64,000 nucleotides of DNA from Candidatus Poribacteria bacterium (GTDB taxonomy: Bacteria > Poribacteria > WGA-4E > WGA-3G), in contig JAPPIG010000118.1 of the NCBI GenBank assembly GCA_028820635.1, positions 124,001-188,000 on the forward strand, given 5' to 3'. This document shows positions 9,297 through 17,345 of the stretch, one piece after another. Under the pieces are notes generated by a model that was not told the DNA's origin, did not search any database, and saw nothing but the letters and a program-made list of their open reading frames with translations. A program made the position numbers and the translations under genes. The first letter of the stretch is position 1. Each line of letters begins with the position of its first letter.

Positions 9297-9467
9297 GAGT
9301 AGCAGCAATTTCCGCATTGCGGTCAAACATCAACGAATTGCTACTTCATAACTCAAACGGATAATATATAGACAATTGAATGACTCTGTGAAAAATTCTG
9401 TTTCTCCTTGTCTATTGCTCATGTTAATGCTATTATAATCGCAAAAGTTTTTATTCGGAGAACGTTT

Positions 9468-10349
9468 ATGAGACTAACACAAGAACAGAAAGACACTTAT
9501 CGGACAAAGGGAGTCTTGGTGGTCAAAAATGCTTTGACAGATGAAGACACCCAACCGGTTATAGACGAAATTGAGGATTGGATTTCAGAACGCGCCAACG
9601 CATTACATCAGGAAGAGAAGATTGAAAACCTTTACGAAGATGAACCTTTTGAGAGGCGATTCGGAAAACTCCTTGCACAGTCTGGCGAAATCGGAAGCGG
9701 GATGGACATTATGCACTATCGGGGCAAAGCCATCTTTGAGTTCATGAGAAACGACAACCTGCTTGATGCCATTGAAGGAATTGTCGGCCCTGAAATAACC
9801 TGCAACCCGATTCAGCATGTGCGAGCGAAACCACCAGTGGTTGATGGAAACGCAAGCTGGGCGGGGGGCGTGCCGTGGCACCAAGATGCTGGCGTTATGA
9901 TGGAGGAGGCGGAAGGTTCAAATGTCGTTACCTGTTGGCTTCCTTTAGGCGATAGCACAATAGAAATGGGATGCCTTGAAGCGTTGCCCGGTATTACAGA
10001 AGATATTGGATACCTCACACACCAGAAAGAGGGCGGTACCATGATTGTGCCAGATCTAATGCCAGATACTGAACCGATGATGCTGGAATGTTATCGCGGA
10101 GACATCATCTTACTGAGCCGCTTTACGCCGCACCGTTCGCAACCGAACAAATCAGACCGATGCCGTTGGTCGTTAGATCTGCGTTTTCAAACAACAGGAC
10201 ATCATACGGGTAGAACAGCACACCCAGATTTTATTGTCCGTAGCAGTAAGAATCCTGAATCTGTACTGACAGATCACGCGGAGTGGTGTCATCTGTGGGT
10301 AGACGCATTTGAAAACCCACGTGGCGTTGCTAAACATCGATCTATATAA
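9468..10349 (+). CDS. Phytanoyl-CoA dioxygenase (PhyH) family protein
   Basis: Fe(II)/2-oxoglutarate-dependent oxygenase-like protein of 293 residues in the PhyH superfamily; cytoplasmic, with no signal. The double-stranded beta-helix iron site is visible as H138-x-D140 (PWHQD) and the distal His at about 222 (TPHRSQPN), followed by Arg residues near 231-233 for binding 2-oxoglutarate. I prefer the ATG after CGGAG; the longer version with 20 extra residues lacks a ribosome site. It is one of four PhyH genes in this window, all strongly diverged from one another, so they probably act on different substrates, which cannot be predicted. It is not evidently in an operon. Confidence 0.87.
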   Translation: MRLTQEQKDTYRTKGVLVVKNALTDEDTQPVIDEIEDWISERANALHQEEKIENLYEDEPFERRFGKLLAQSGEIGSGMDIMHYRGKAIFEFMRNDNLLDAIEGIVGPEITCNPIQHVRAKPPVVDGNASWAGGVPWHQDAGVMMEEAEGSNVVTCWLPLGDSTIEMGCLEALPGITEDIGYLTHQKEGGTMIVPDLMPDTEPMMLECYRGDIILLSRFTPHRSQPNKSDRCRWSLDLRFQTTGHHTGRTAHPDFIVRSSKNPESVLTDHAEWCHLWVDAFENPRGVAKHRSI

Positions 10350-10500
10350 CCATAGGCAGATATTTGCACACCTCAAATCAATTTGTTGTATTAAATCTGT
10401 TTGCGTGATAAAATAAGCCGTACATAAGATTAAACAATGTAGAACAAGAATCGGAGAACACCAATAGTTCTCATTTCTATTAACACATAGGAGGTTAATT

Positions 10501-11253
10501 TTGTTTAGATTTATTACATTTATCCTAAGTCTACTACTTGTCTTAGGGTTCAATATGCTCGGTTCAGCAGAGATCACAGAAGACATGATTGCCGCTGCGT
10601 GGATATTTGATGGCAATGCCGAAGATATTTCCGGAAATGGATTTGACGGTGAACTTCAAGGCGGGAAATTTGTTGATGGTAAAATCGGCAAAGCGATTGA
10701 GTTAAACGGGACAAACGAATGGGTCAACATTCCTAAGAGGATAGGTTCGTTTGAGGAAATCACGTTTACACACTGGGTCAAATGCACTGGACGTGAAAAT
10801 GGTTGGCGTGTCTTCTATAACGTTAACGGTTGGAAAGCAGGTGATATCCACTATCAGTTACATCCGAACAATAAAGTAGAATTTTCTATTCACAGTAACC
10901 CTGGTGGTAACGATAAATTCGCTAACTTCGCAGTATCAGGCGGCGAAATGAACAAATGGATACATATTGCAACCGCTTATAGCGCGAAGGAAGGGAAAAT
11001 CCGTTTTTACATCAATGGCGAACTTGACGCTGAGAGCGACTGGGGTAATAACCCTGGTGTGCTTGACCCTGGCAGAATCGGCGACTGGAACGGTAGTCGA
11101 CAGTGGCAAGGTCTCCTTGATGAATTCGTCATCTTCAACACCGTATTGAGTGAAGATGATATTAAATCTGTTATGAACGATGGGATAGAAGGTGGTCTTG
11201 CCGTTGATCCAAAAGCAAAACTGGCTGTCACATGGGGTAGCCTTAAGAAATAG
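10501..11253 (+). CDS. Secreted LamG-domain protein with shared C-terminal tail (TTG start)
   Basis: A 250-residue exported protein starting at TTG, supported by AGGAGG seven bases upstream and by the signal peptide (FRFITFILSLLLVLGFNMLGSA) that follows. A single LamG domain spans the mature part: AAWIFDGNAEDISGNGFDG at its start, the IAT.Y...GKIRFYINGE strand pair and WQGLLDEFVIFNTVLSEDDI at its end. The end VDPKAKLAVTWGSLK is the shared tail. It resembles the LamG protein at 1938-2708 in domain order but is only distantly similar in sequence. The ligand is unknown. A weak GC-rich hairpin without a T run follows about 90 bases later. Confidence 0.85.
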   Translation: MFRFITFILSLLLVLGFNMLGSAEITEDMIAAAWIFDGNAEDISGNGFDGELQGGKFVDGKIGKAIELNGTNEWVNIPKRIGSFEEITFTHWVKCTGRENGWRVFYNVNGWKAGDIHYQLHPNNKVEFSIHSNPGGNDKFANFAVSGGEMNKWIHIATAYSAKEGKIRFYINGELDAESDWGNNPGVLDPGRIGDWNGSRQWQGLLDEFVIFNTVLSEDDIKSVMNDGIEGGLAVDPKAKLAVTWGSLKK

Positions 11254-11342
11254 GCATAACCTTTAAGCATTTATCTATTAATGCTGCAGTAAGAACCAAA
11301 ACGGATAGACCCAACACTGCACACTAATAATCTACTCAAGTT

Positions 11343-11365
11343 AGGGCGGACGCCACATCCGCCCT
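11343..11365 (+). terminator. Possible terminator hairpin AGGGCGGA/TCCGCCCT
   Basis: A perfect 8-base GC-rich stem with a 7-base loop 90 bases after the LamG stop codon. It lacks a proper T run, so it may instead be one of the many REP-like palindromes. Confidence 0.4.
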
Positions 11366-11396
11366 TCAGCATTCCTCAATAAAAACCAAATGTCCT

Positions 11397-11449
11397 GAAA
11401 AATCAGTTGAATTCTCAACTGAAATCTTATATAATTTTATTATTTAATA
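11397..11449 (+). promoter_or_regulatory. Duplicated promoter module, copy 1 (upstream of methyltransferase)
   Basis: A 53-base sequence that recurs at 12694-12746 with only two differences. It contains TTGAAT (11407-11412), a 17-base spacer and a perfect TATAAT (11430-11435), i.e. a sigma-70-type promoter. The palindrome AGTTGAATTCTCAACT overlaps the -35 box and could be an operator. Transcription would start about 265 bases before the methyltransferase ATG, leaving a long leader that includes a REP-like repeat. Confidence 0.7.
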
Positions 11450-11535
11450 CGACTTGTGCCAGTTGCATGATAGTTTTGTTATTTTTCACATCTGTTCATA
11501 TTCTGGAATCAACGCCAAATACGCTTTTGGCATTT

Positions 11536-11596
11536 GGCGGGAGCGATCTCCGAATCGCGGCCCGTTGCAGTCGGGAATCGGAGTTCCCTCCTACAG
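11536..11596. repeat. REP-like imperfect palindrome
   Basis: GGGAGCGATCTCCGAATCGCG on the left pairs imperfectly with the inverted TCGGGAATCGGAGTTCCCTCC on the right. The same sequence type forms the core of the MITE at 2735-2871. A fragment matching the right end of the TACCA...TGGTA element follows near 11625-11642. The repeat lies in the leader between the promoter and the methyltransferase gene. Confidence 0.65.
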
Positions 11597-11709
11597 CGTT
11601 GGACCTTTTTCTTTATTGAAAATATTCAATTAGAAATGGTATCATTTCATATTATTAGAAGAGTTTTCCGCACGTTACCATAGCATTTTTTGATAAGGCA
11701 GATCGTTTG

Positions 11710-12570
11710 ATGGAAGCAATAAAAACTGATCTTTATCTTGGAGATTGTTTAGAGGTACTCACTAATTTTGACACCGATTCATTTGACCTGATTATGACCT
11801 CTCCTCCTTATGCAGATCGACGATCCAAGACGTATGGTGGAATTAATCCCAATGAATACGTCAACTGGTTCATGCCCCGCGCCGAGCAATTTTTAAGAGT
11901 CCTCAAACCATCTGGCACATTCATTCTAAATATTAAAGAGAAAGCTGTCGACGGAGAACGACATACCTATGTTATTGAGTTGATACTTGAGATGAAAAAA
12001 CAGGGATGGTTGTGGACGGAGGAATTTGTTTGGCACAAGAAAAACAGTTATCCGGGCAAGTGGCCCAATCGATTCAGAGATGCTTGGGAAAGATGTTTAC
12101 AGTTTAACAAAACTAAAAAATTCAATATGTATCAAGAGGCGGTTATGGTGCCGATGGGAGATTGGGCAGAGAAAAGGTTGAAAAATCTCAGCGAGACAGA
12201 TAAAAGCCGAGATACGTCAAAAGTGGGAAGCGGGTTCGGTAAAAACGTTTCAAATTGGTTAGACAGAAAAATGGCGTATCCGACAAACGTTTTGCACTTA
12301 GCAACGGAAACGGGAAATAGAAAACATAGTGCTGTTTTTCCAAAAACGTTACCCGAATGGTTTATCAAGTTGTTTACGAAGGAAAATGATTGGGTGCTTG
12401 ACCCCTTTGCTGGTGCTGGGACGACGTGTCAGGTTGCTCAAAAGTTATTAAGAAATTCCGCTGGCATTGAAATTTTGCCTCAGTATTATCAAGTGGCAAG
12501 GGAGAGCATCGAACCAGCAAGGTATAAATTTGAGTCTCAGATAAGAGCAACAGCAGAAACCACATCTTGA
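11710..12570 (+). CDS. Solitary DNA methyltransferase, beta class (N4-cytosine or N6-adenine)
   Basis: Predicted amino-methyltransferase of DNA, 286 residues. Motif IV TSPPY is at residues 30-34 and motif I DPFAGAGTT at about 231-239; this IV-before-I order defines the beta class. TSPPY is seen mostly in N4-cytosine enzymes but also in some N6-adenine ones, so the base is uncertain. I take the ATG immediately after the TTG as the start. No endonuclease gene is adjacent. The gene is bracketed by two near-identical 53-base promoter repeats about 1.3 kb apart, suggesting that it was inserted or duplicated as a cassette between gene and promoter. The other methyltransferase in the window is unrelated in class. 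Confidence 0.85.
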   Translation: MEAIKTDLYLGDCLEVLTNFDTDSFDLIMTSPPYADRRSKTYGGINPNEYVNWFMPRAEQFLRVLKPSGTFILNIKEKAVDGERHTYVIELILEMKKQGWLWTEEFVWHKKNSYPGKWPNRFRDAWERCLQFNKTKKFNMYQEAVMVPMGDWAEKRLKNLSETDKSRDTSKVGSGFGKNVSNWLDRKMAYPTNVLHLATETGNRKHSAVFPKTLPEWFIKLFTKENDWVLDPFAGAGTTCQVAQKLLRNSAGIEILPQYYQVARESIEPARYKFESQIRATAETTS

Positions 12571-12693
12571 AAGTCAATTTCTAAACCAGGCATGCTAAAA
12601 CCACTGCTAAGTGGAAATAAATCTGATATACTCCACCCCTACTTCTTCAACAATGGACGCGACTACAAATTCTTCATACCGTTTTCTTGCACA

Positions 12694-12746
12694 GAAAAAT
12701 CAGTTGAATTCTCAACTGAAATCTTATATAATTTCATTATCTAATA
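12694..12746 (+). promoter_or_regulatory. Duplicated promoter module, copy 2 (upstream of zinc peptidase)
   Basis: Second copy of the 53-base promoter repeat, with TTGAAT at 12704-12709 and TATAAT at 12727-12732 separated by 17 bases. Transcription would begin near 12739, about 60 bases before the ATG of the YugP-like peptidase, a normal distance, so this copy is probably the original location. Confidence 0.75.
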
Positions 12747-12800
12747 GACACTAATTTACTCATAAATTGATATAAACATAGAAACTTGGAGGTGTTTATC

Positions 12801-13496
12801 ATGTTAGGTTGGTTTGACCCGATGTATTTCGTATTTCTCGCGCCAGGACTTGCGCTATCTCTATATGCGACATGGAAGACAAAATCAACATTTTCAAAAT
12901 ATTCGCAAGTCGGTTCGCGAAACCGGATGACTGGGGCACAAGCGGCAGCGCTTATGTTAGAAAGAAACGGTATTCGTGATGTCAAAATTGAACATACTGG
13001 TGGATGGTTAAGTGACCACTACGACCCACGCCAAAAAGTGCTACGGTTGTCTAACGATGTGTATTCAAGCCATTCGCTGTCTGCAATTGGTGTTGCATGT
13101 CATGAAGCAGGACACGCGATGCAGGACGCACAGGGCTATGCAATGCTAAACCTACGAAGTGCGCTCGTTCCAGCTGCCAATTTCGGATCGATTTTTTCCT
13201 ATATTGTGATGATCGCCGGATTTTTTCTTCAGATGGTAGGACTGATGTTGTTAGGCGTATGCCTATTTTCGTTAGTTGTAGTATTTTCACTGGTAACGCT
13301 TCCGGTGGAATGGGATGCGAGTCGGCGTGCTAAAATCGCTATAGACGAAGCAGGGATGCTTTCACCAGAAGAAAATCGTCATGCAAGCAAAGTACTTAAC
13401 GCTGCATTTTTGACGTATCTCGCAGCAGCAGTCACGAGTCTTTTAACGTTACTCTACTACTTGTTCCGTTTAGGGATTTTGGGTGGTGATGAATAG
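12801..13496 (+). CDS. YugP-like membrane zinc metallopeptidase
   Basis: Predicted integral membrane protease of the Zn_peptidase_2 (YugP) family, 231 residues. There is an N-terminal membrane segment (about 8-25), then the zinc site HEAGH at 101-105 (CHEAGHAMQDAQGYAML), two adjacent membrane spans at about 130-170 and a last one near the C-terminus. EWDASRRA, with conserved acidic and basic residues after the membrane spans, is also characteristic. The ATG follows TTGGAGGTG, and the preceding in-frame TTG lies within that ribosome site, so it is not the start. The gene is transcribed from the well-formed promoter just upstream. Its substrate is unknown; the family is generally of unassigned function. 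Confidence 0.88.
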   Translation: MLGWFDPMYFVFLAPGLALSLYATWKTKSTFSKYSQVGSRNRMTGAQAAALMLERNGIRDVKIEHTGGWLSDHYDPRQKVLRLSNDVYSSHSLSAIGVACHEAGHAMQDAQGYAMLNLRSALVPAANFGSIFSYIVMIAGFFLQMVGLMLLGVCLFSLVVVFSLVTLPVEWDASRRAKIAIDEAGMLSPEENRHASKVLNAAFLTYLAAAVTSLLTLLYYLFRLGILGGDE

Positions 13497-13509
13497 ATTT
13501 TTGGTAGTT

Positions 13510-13530
13510 GGCGCGGCGTTGAACCGCGCC
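13510..13530. terminator. Hairpin between convergent genes
   Basis: GGCGCGG and CCGCGCC form a 7-base stem with a 7-base loop in the short gap between the rightward peptidase gene and the leftward VOC gene. It may terminate both transcripts, although no T run follows. Confidence 0.4.
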
Positions 13531-13548
13531 TGTTGTACGGTTGACGAT

Positions 13549-13977
13549 TTAACCTTTGCTTTCAATATCTACACCAGGCCACTGATCGTCGCGTTCGGTA
13601 ATATCAACGACAATCCCGTCTGGATCTTCAACTTTGAAAGCGATAGATGGTAATTCATCGGAATTCGGGTCGTAAGGTTTGGTGCCATCTAAACCTTCCC
13701 AAGTAATTTCAAAGCCGAGTTCTTCACATCGTTGTGCTGCTTCTCGCAAATCCGGAACACGAACACCGATGTGAAGATAGTCTAACATTCCACCGACATG
13801 TTGAGGACGGTCGGGACCGTTGTGCTGAAACACACGGAAATTGTGGTAACCGTCAGTCAGATCGTAGCATCCATTCTTCGTTGAGGAAATCCGTAATCCG
13901 AGCGCATCGCGCCAGAAACGGATGCTTTTTTCAAGATTTGTTGTGCGGACACCGATATGTACAAGTGTTGTTGACAT
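13549..13977 (-). CDS. Glyoxalase/VOC superfamily protein
   Basis: A 142-residue cytoplasmic protein of the vicinal-oxygen-chelate fold, related to lactoylglutathione lyases and other lyases or isomerases. The two beta-alpha-beta-beta-beta halves are visible: LVHIGVRTTNLEKSIRFWRD opens the first and YLHIGVRVPDLREAAQRCEE the second, with FKVEDPDGIVVDITER at the end. The likely metal ligands are His in LVHIGV, His in YLHIGV and Glu in DITER. I chose the ATG preceded by AAGGAG. The substrate cannot be told; the fold covers many reactions. It is followed by a PhyH gene on the same strand further upstream, with a 80-base gap containing a REP-like repeat. Confidence 0.82.
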   Translation of the reverse strand: MSTTLVHIGVRTTNLEKSIRFWRDALGLRISSTKNGCYDLTDGYHNFRVFQHNGPDRPQHVGGMLDYLHIGVRVPDLREAAQRCEELGFEITWEGLDGTKPYDPNSDELPSIAFKVEDPDGIVVDITERDDQWPGVDIESKG

Positions 13978-14058
13978 GAGAAAATCTCCTTTTGTTACGG
14001 CACACCAAATCAACGCTATGAATGCGCTTATGGCATTCAGCGGAGTGTGCCTACTACT

Positions 14059-14850
14059 TTAAACCCATAGGGTTGGTTCACGATCTTCAGCGCGGTGTTC
14101 AAAAAGTAATTTAACATCATCAGGAAACTCATCAAACGTTTCACCGGGAATCGTGGCAGTATTAACACCAAAAAGTTCCAAATTCAACCACCACGGAGCA
14201 TATCGGACGACAACAGCGGTTCGGCGACCATCGCTCGGATTTTCGGCATTAGAATGCCAAATCCGACTGTCCATAATAAGCACACTGCCCGCACTACCAA
14301 CGGCTTGCATTTCACCCTCAAGTGGGTTGCGATCTCCGATACCATCCTCTTTGCCGCGCGGGTTCCTGAGGTCAACATGTGATTTTGGAACAATCCAAGT
14401 GCCGCCATTTTCTGTCGTAAAATCGGTGAGCATCCAGAGCGTGGTAATACCGATAACGGCAGTCGGAAAGGGTTGTGTGATATGCCATTTCTGGTTCAAG
14501 TCATACGGAAAATCGGAGTGGTATGCACGCACCAATTGATAATGTGGAGGTCGGATCTTATACTCTGTTTGGGATATGCGGACTTGCGGTCCTAATAATT
14601 CGCGGATAACCGCGAGGAGTCGTTCATTTGCCAGATGTGATGCAAAGTTCGGCATAAAACTTATGACATTGCGTTCCCATCTGCCATTATCTTTACTATA
14701 TTCATTATAATCCGCTTCGGAGGTTTCTACCTCTTCGCGAACTGAATCTACTACGTTTGCGGGGACAACGTCTTCTAATACGCACCAACCTTCTTCGCGC
14801 ATCTGCGTAACACAAGGGTTGATGGTTTCTGATAAATTTTCTGTGGTCAT
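14059..14850 (-). CDS. Phytanoyl-CoA dioxygenase (PhyH) family protein
   Basis: PhyH-like Fe(II)/2-oxoglutarate oxygenase of 263 residues without a signal. The iron ligands are H111-x-D113 (AYHSDFP) and H199 (RIWHSNAENPS), with Arg at about 209-210 for the cosubstrate (DGRRTAVVVRY). AAAGGAG precedes the ATG. Compared with the other three PhyH proteins of the window, similarity is confined to these motifs, so they are ancient paralogues rather than a recent expansion. Its neighbours (VOC, SCP2-like) might indicate a role with hydrophobic substrates, but this is only suggestive. Confidence 0.87.
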   Translation of the reverse strand: MTTENLSETINPCVTQMREEGWCVLEDVVPANVVDSVREEVETSEADYNEYSKDNGRWERNVISFMPNFASHLANERLLAVIRELLGPQVRISQTEYKIRPPHYQLVRAYHSDFPYDLNQKWHITQPFPTAVIGITTLWMLTDFTTENGGTWIVPKSHVDLRNPRGKEDGIGDRNPLEGEMQAVGSAGSVLIMDSRIWHSNAENPSDGRRTAVVVRYAPWWLNLELFGVNTATIPGETFDEFPDDVKLLFEHRAEDREPTLWV

Positions 14851-14913
14851 TCTACTTCTCCTTTAGAGTAACGAAATTAGAAGGATAATAGAGTTTAATA
14901 AATTGTACGGCAA

Positions 14914-15297
14914 TCAAATACTTTCTTTATTATGGCGAATTGCTGCCTTAATAAGTGGCGTAAGACGCATAACTTTGCCTAATGAACCAGCGATACCGAT
15001 CTCGCGTGTTGTAATCGCGCCTATAACATTGAGTTCGCCTGTCCAAAATTTGTGTGCCACATCTCCCGTCATCGTCAGTTCTACATCTGGCGTAACGTCA
15101 GAACAAGCATCGCGAGAAATGGTGTATTTACCGTTCGCTGCGGTTAACGTCATTACACAATCGGGTAAACTGTAATTAAATTGGACGCTTAAATTGAGCG
15201 ATTTTAGTGCCTCTTGCGCTTCCGGTAAGGTGGCAATTTCTTCAAAAAGTTCGCTGATATAACTATAAAGTTGGTCTGATGTTTCAAATATAGCCAT
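14914..15297 (-). CDS. SCP2-like sterol/lipid carrier domain protein
   Basis: Small soluble protein of 127 residues resembling the SCP-2 lipid-binding fold: an N-terminal helix pair (AIFETSDQLYSYISELFEEI), the strand region VQFNYSLPDCVMTLTAANGKYTI, then DVELTMTGDVAHKFWTGELN and the C-terminal helix ending in IKAAIRHNKE. That D-x-x-x-x-x-x-x-x-x-F-x-x-x-x-G-x-x-N pattern is typical of bacterial SCP2 domains. The start is taken at MAIFE, which is the beginning of the conserved part; a longer frame reaches into the neighbouring gene and has a chance hydrophobic stretch. It is divergent from ogt with a 49-base shared promoter gap. Its ligand is unknown. Confidence 0.72.
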   Translation of the reverse strand: MAIFETSDQLYSYISELFEEIATLPEAQEALKSLNLSVQFNYSLPDCVMTLTAANGKYTISRDACSDVTPDVELTMTGDVAHKFWTGELNVIGAITTREIGIAGSLGKVMRLTPLIKAAIRHNKESI

Positions 15298-15346
15298 AGT
15301 TTGCGGTATAGCATAACTTATAATACACAAGAAGGTCAAATTAAAA

Positions 15347-15952
15347 ATGAATATGAAACCCCCCAAAAATTTAGTTGATGACATTGAAACAATGCTGAAT
15401 TCCCACGGCAAGGATCAAGTTACGGGAACAATACAAGATTTTTATGGTCCGAATAATCTCCGATACAAATTGCCTGTTGGACATATAGATATAATCCAAA
15501 CCCGTTCTCACATTTCACATATATTTTTTAACGACGATTCCAGATTTTATGAACCGCCATTCATTCCCCAGACCGAGTTGCTGAGGCGCACAAAGAATAT
15601 CTTAGACCGATATTTTGATGGCGAGTCGGTAGATTTCAGAGAGATCCCTGTTAAAATAGAGATGGGAACAGACTTTCAGAATTCGGTTTGGAACACTATT
15701 CATCAGATTCCGTATGGTGAGGTGCGCAGCTACAAATGGATTGCCGAACAAATTGGTAGACCGAAGGCTGTTCGCGCTGTAGGAAATGCTACAGGGAGCA
15801 ATCCGATAACAATTATAATTCCGTGTCATCGTGTAATTGGAAGCAACGGTAATTTAGGCGGTTATGGAGGTGGTCTTGAACGAAAACGGCAATTTTTAAC
15901 ACTTGAAGGATACCCGGTTGAGGTGTTGCAAAAATCGCGTGAGAGGTCTTGA
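15347..15952 (+). CDS. ogt: Methylated-DNA--protein-cysteine methyltransferase
   Basis: Suicide DNA repair protein that removes methyl groups from O6-methylguanine. The 201-residue sequence has the active site PCHRVIG with acceptor Cys at 160, the helix-turn-helix region (IPYGEVRSYKWIAEQIGRPKA) and the Asn hinge VGNATGSNP. The C-terminal GNLGGYGGGLERKRQFLTLEG is also diagnostic. The N-terminal 90 residues are less conserved, as usual. The next gene begins within its stop codon (overlap of four bases), so the two are translationally coupled. AAGG lies 12 bases before the ATG. Confidence 0.93.
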   Translation: MNMKPPKNLVDDIETMLNSHGKDQVTGTIQDFYGPNNLRYKLPVGHIDIIQTRSHISHIFFNDDSRFYEPPFIPQTELLRRTKNILDRYFDGESVDFREIPVKIEMGTDFQNSVWNTIHQIPYGEVRSYKWIAEQIGRPKAVRAVGNATGSNPITIIIPCHRVIGSNGNLGGYGGGLERKRQFLTLEGYPVEVLQKSRERS

Positions 15953-17184
15953 TTGTGGAAAATAAGAAGTATAAGGGCAAATCAACCGAGGCTATTCATG
16001 CAGGAGAAGCGTTACCGGTATTGCCAACGGGCGCGCAAGATCAACAGGCAGGAAAAACGGGAATTCCGTTGCTACCACCAATTTACCAAAACAGTACCTT
16101 CCGCTTTCAAACAGCGGAGGAATGTGCATCAGCATTCATTGATGAAGAGAGCGGTTACGTCTATACACGATGGGGTAACCCTACGCAGAACGTGTTAGAG
16201 CAGAAACTTGCAGTGCTTGAGGCAGGAGAATCTGCATTAGCAACTGCTTCAGGGATGGGAGCAATTAGCACAGCGTTGCTTACCGCCTTAGCCGATGGTG
16301 GTCATGTTGTTGCCATGGTAAACCTTTATTCCGCCACGTACAACCTGTTGAATGAAGAACTACCGCGGATGGGGTTTGAAACGACGTTTGTAGATGCCAC
16401 AGACCCCAACAAAGTTGAAAGTGCAATTCGTCCTGACACAAAGGTTATCTATCTTGAAAGCCCTACCAATCCGTTACTCAAACTTGTTGACCTTGCTGCT
16501 TGTGCTGAGATTGCCAAAGCACATAATATAACCTCAATCATTGATAATACGTTTGCAACGCCATGCAGTCAGCAACCGATTGCGCTTGGTATTGACGTAG
16601 TGCTTCACAGTATGACAAAATACTTGAGTGGTAACGGGGCAGTTATCGCAGGTGCAATAGTCGGAGAAAAAGAATTTATTGTGCGCGCACAAAAAGGCGC
16701 ATTACGCAACTTCGGTGCGGTAATAAGTCCATTCAATGCATGGCTCACACTGCTCGGTATACCCACCTTGCCGCTTCGGTTTGCGCGACACTGTGAAAAC
16801 GCAGCACATATCGCAGCGTTTCTTGAGACACATCCAGCAGTCGCGTGGGTTCGTTATCCGGGTTTGCCCAATCATCCACAGCATGACCTTGCTAAACGTC
16901 AGATGAACGGGTTTGGCGGTATGATAACGATGGAACTTAAAGGAGGGCGTGCCGCAGGCGAAAAGTTTGTAAATCAACTTCAAATTTGTGCACTTGCAGT
17001 GAGTTTGGGTGATGTGCGCACCTTAGTTTGTCATCCTGCATCAACGACACATTCACACATTCCAACCGAAGTGCGGCAGCAGACCGGTATCACGGATGGC
17101 TTGGTTCGGTTTTCAATTGGTTTAGAAGATAGTGAAGATATTATTGCTGATCTTGAACAAGCGTTGGAGACACTGCCTACATAA
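15949..17184 (+). CDS. PLP-dependent trans-sulfuration enzyme (methionine gamma-lyase / O-acetylhomoserine sulfhydrylase type)
   Basis: Cytoplasmic pyridoxal-phosphate enzyme of the Cys/Met metabolism family, 411 residues, a normal length. The cofactor lysine is K224 within LHSMTKYLSGNG; the region YTRWGNPTQNVLEQKLAVLE near residues 72-91 and SGMGAIS at 101 are typical of this family. Methionine gamma-lyase, O-acetylhomoserine aminocarboxypropyltransferase and cystathionine gamma-synthase cannot be separated by eye. The start TTG overlaps the ogt stop codon and has GAGAGG before it; a GTG two codons later is an alternative. It is convergent with the TPR gene, with a strong inverted repeat in between. 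Confidence 0.9.
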   Translation: MIVENKKYKGKSTEAIHAGEALPVLPTGAQDQQAGKTGIPLLPPIYQNSTFRFQTAEECASAFIDEESGYVYTRWGNPTQNVLEQKLAVLEAGESALATASGMGAISTALLTALADGGHVVAMVNLYSATYNLLNEELPRMGFETTFVDATDPNKVESAIRPDTKVIYLESPTNPLLKLVDLAACAEIAKAHNITSIIDNTFATPCSQQPIALGIDVVLHSMTKYLSGNGAVIAGAIVGEKEFIVRAQKGALRNFGAVISPFNAWLTLLGIPTLPLRFARHCENAAHIAAFLETHPAVAWVRYPGLPNHPQHDLAKRQMNGFGGMITMELKGGRAAGEKFVNQLQICALAVSLGDVRTLVCHPASTTHSHIPTEVRQQTGITDGLVRFSIGLEDSEDIIADLEQALETLPT

Positions 17185-17248
17185 ATAAACGTGAGTCCGG
17201 CAAGACATCTTTGTGGAGCACTTTGTAAGCGCGAGCTATTACCCCAAA

Positions 17249-17322
17249 GTATGCGCGTTTTGTAAACGCGCCGAGAATAGACCTAAGAAGCCAGAAACAG
17301 CGCGTTTACAAAACGCGCATAC
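17249..17322. repeat. 23-base perfect inverted repeat between convergent genes
   Basis: The arms at 17249-17271 and 17300-17322 are perfectly complementary over 23 bases and enclose a 28-base loop. Each arm is itself partly palindromic (GCGCGTTT...AAACGCGC). The gap separates convergent genes, so it may act as a shared transcription terminator or be a REP-like element; no T run follows. Confidence 0.75.
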
Positions 17323-17345
17323 AAGTGGATGTCCACATATTTGTC

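Larger units (their letters stand above)
8488..9467. other. Long intergenic region with repeats, no supported gene
   Basis: About 980 AT-rich bases between divergently oriented genes. It contains an inverted-repeat element and a hairpin listed separately. The open frames around 8580-8880 are rich in Lys, Ile, Thr and Asn, lack ribosome sites and look like chance translation of AT-rich DNA. Repeated GTTACC/GGTAAC half-sites cluster near 9258-9292. I see no tRNA or other RNA gene. Confidence 0.5.

Noticed and set aside
2890-12570. A complete restriction-modification system around either methyltransferase
   Set aside because: No endonuclease-like gene lies next to either; Uma2 and HNH genes are far away and belong to other neighbourhoods.
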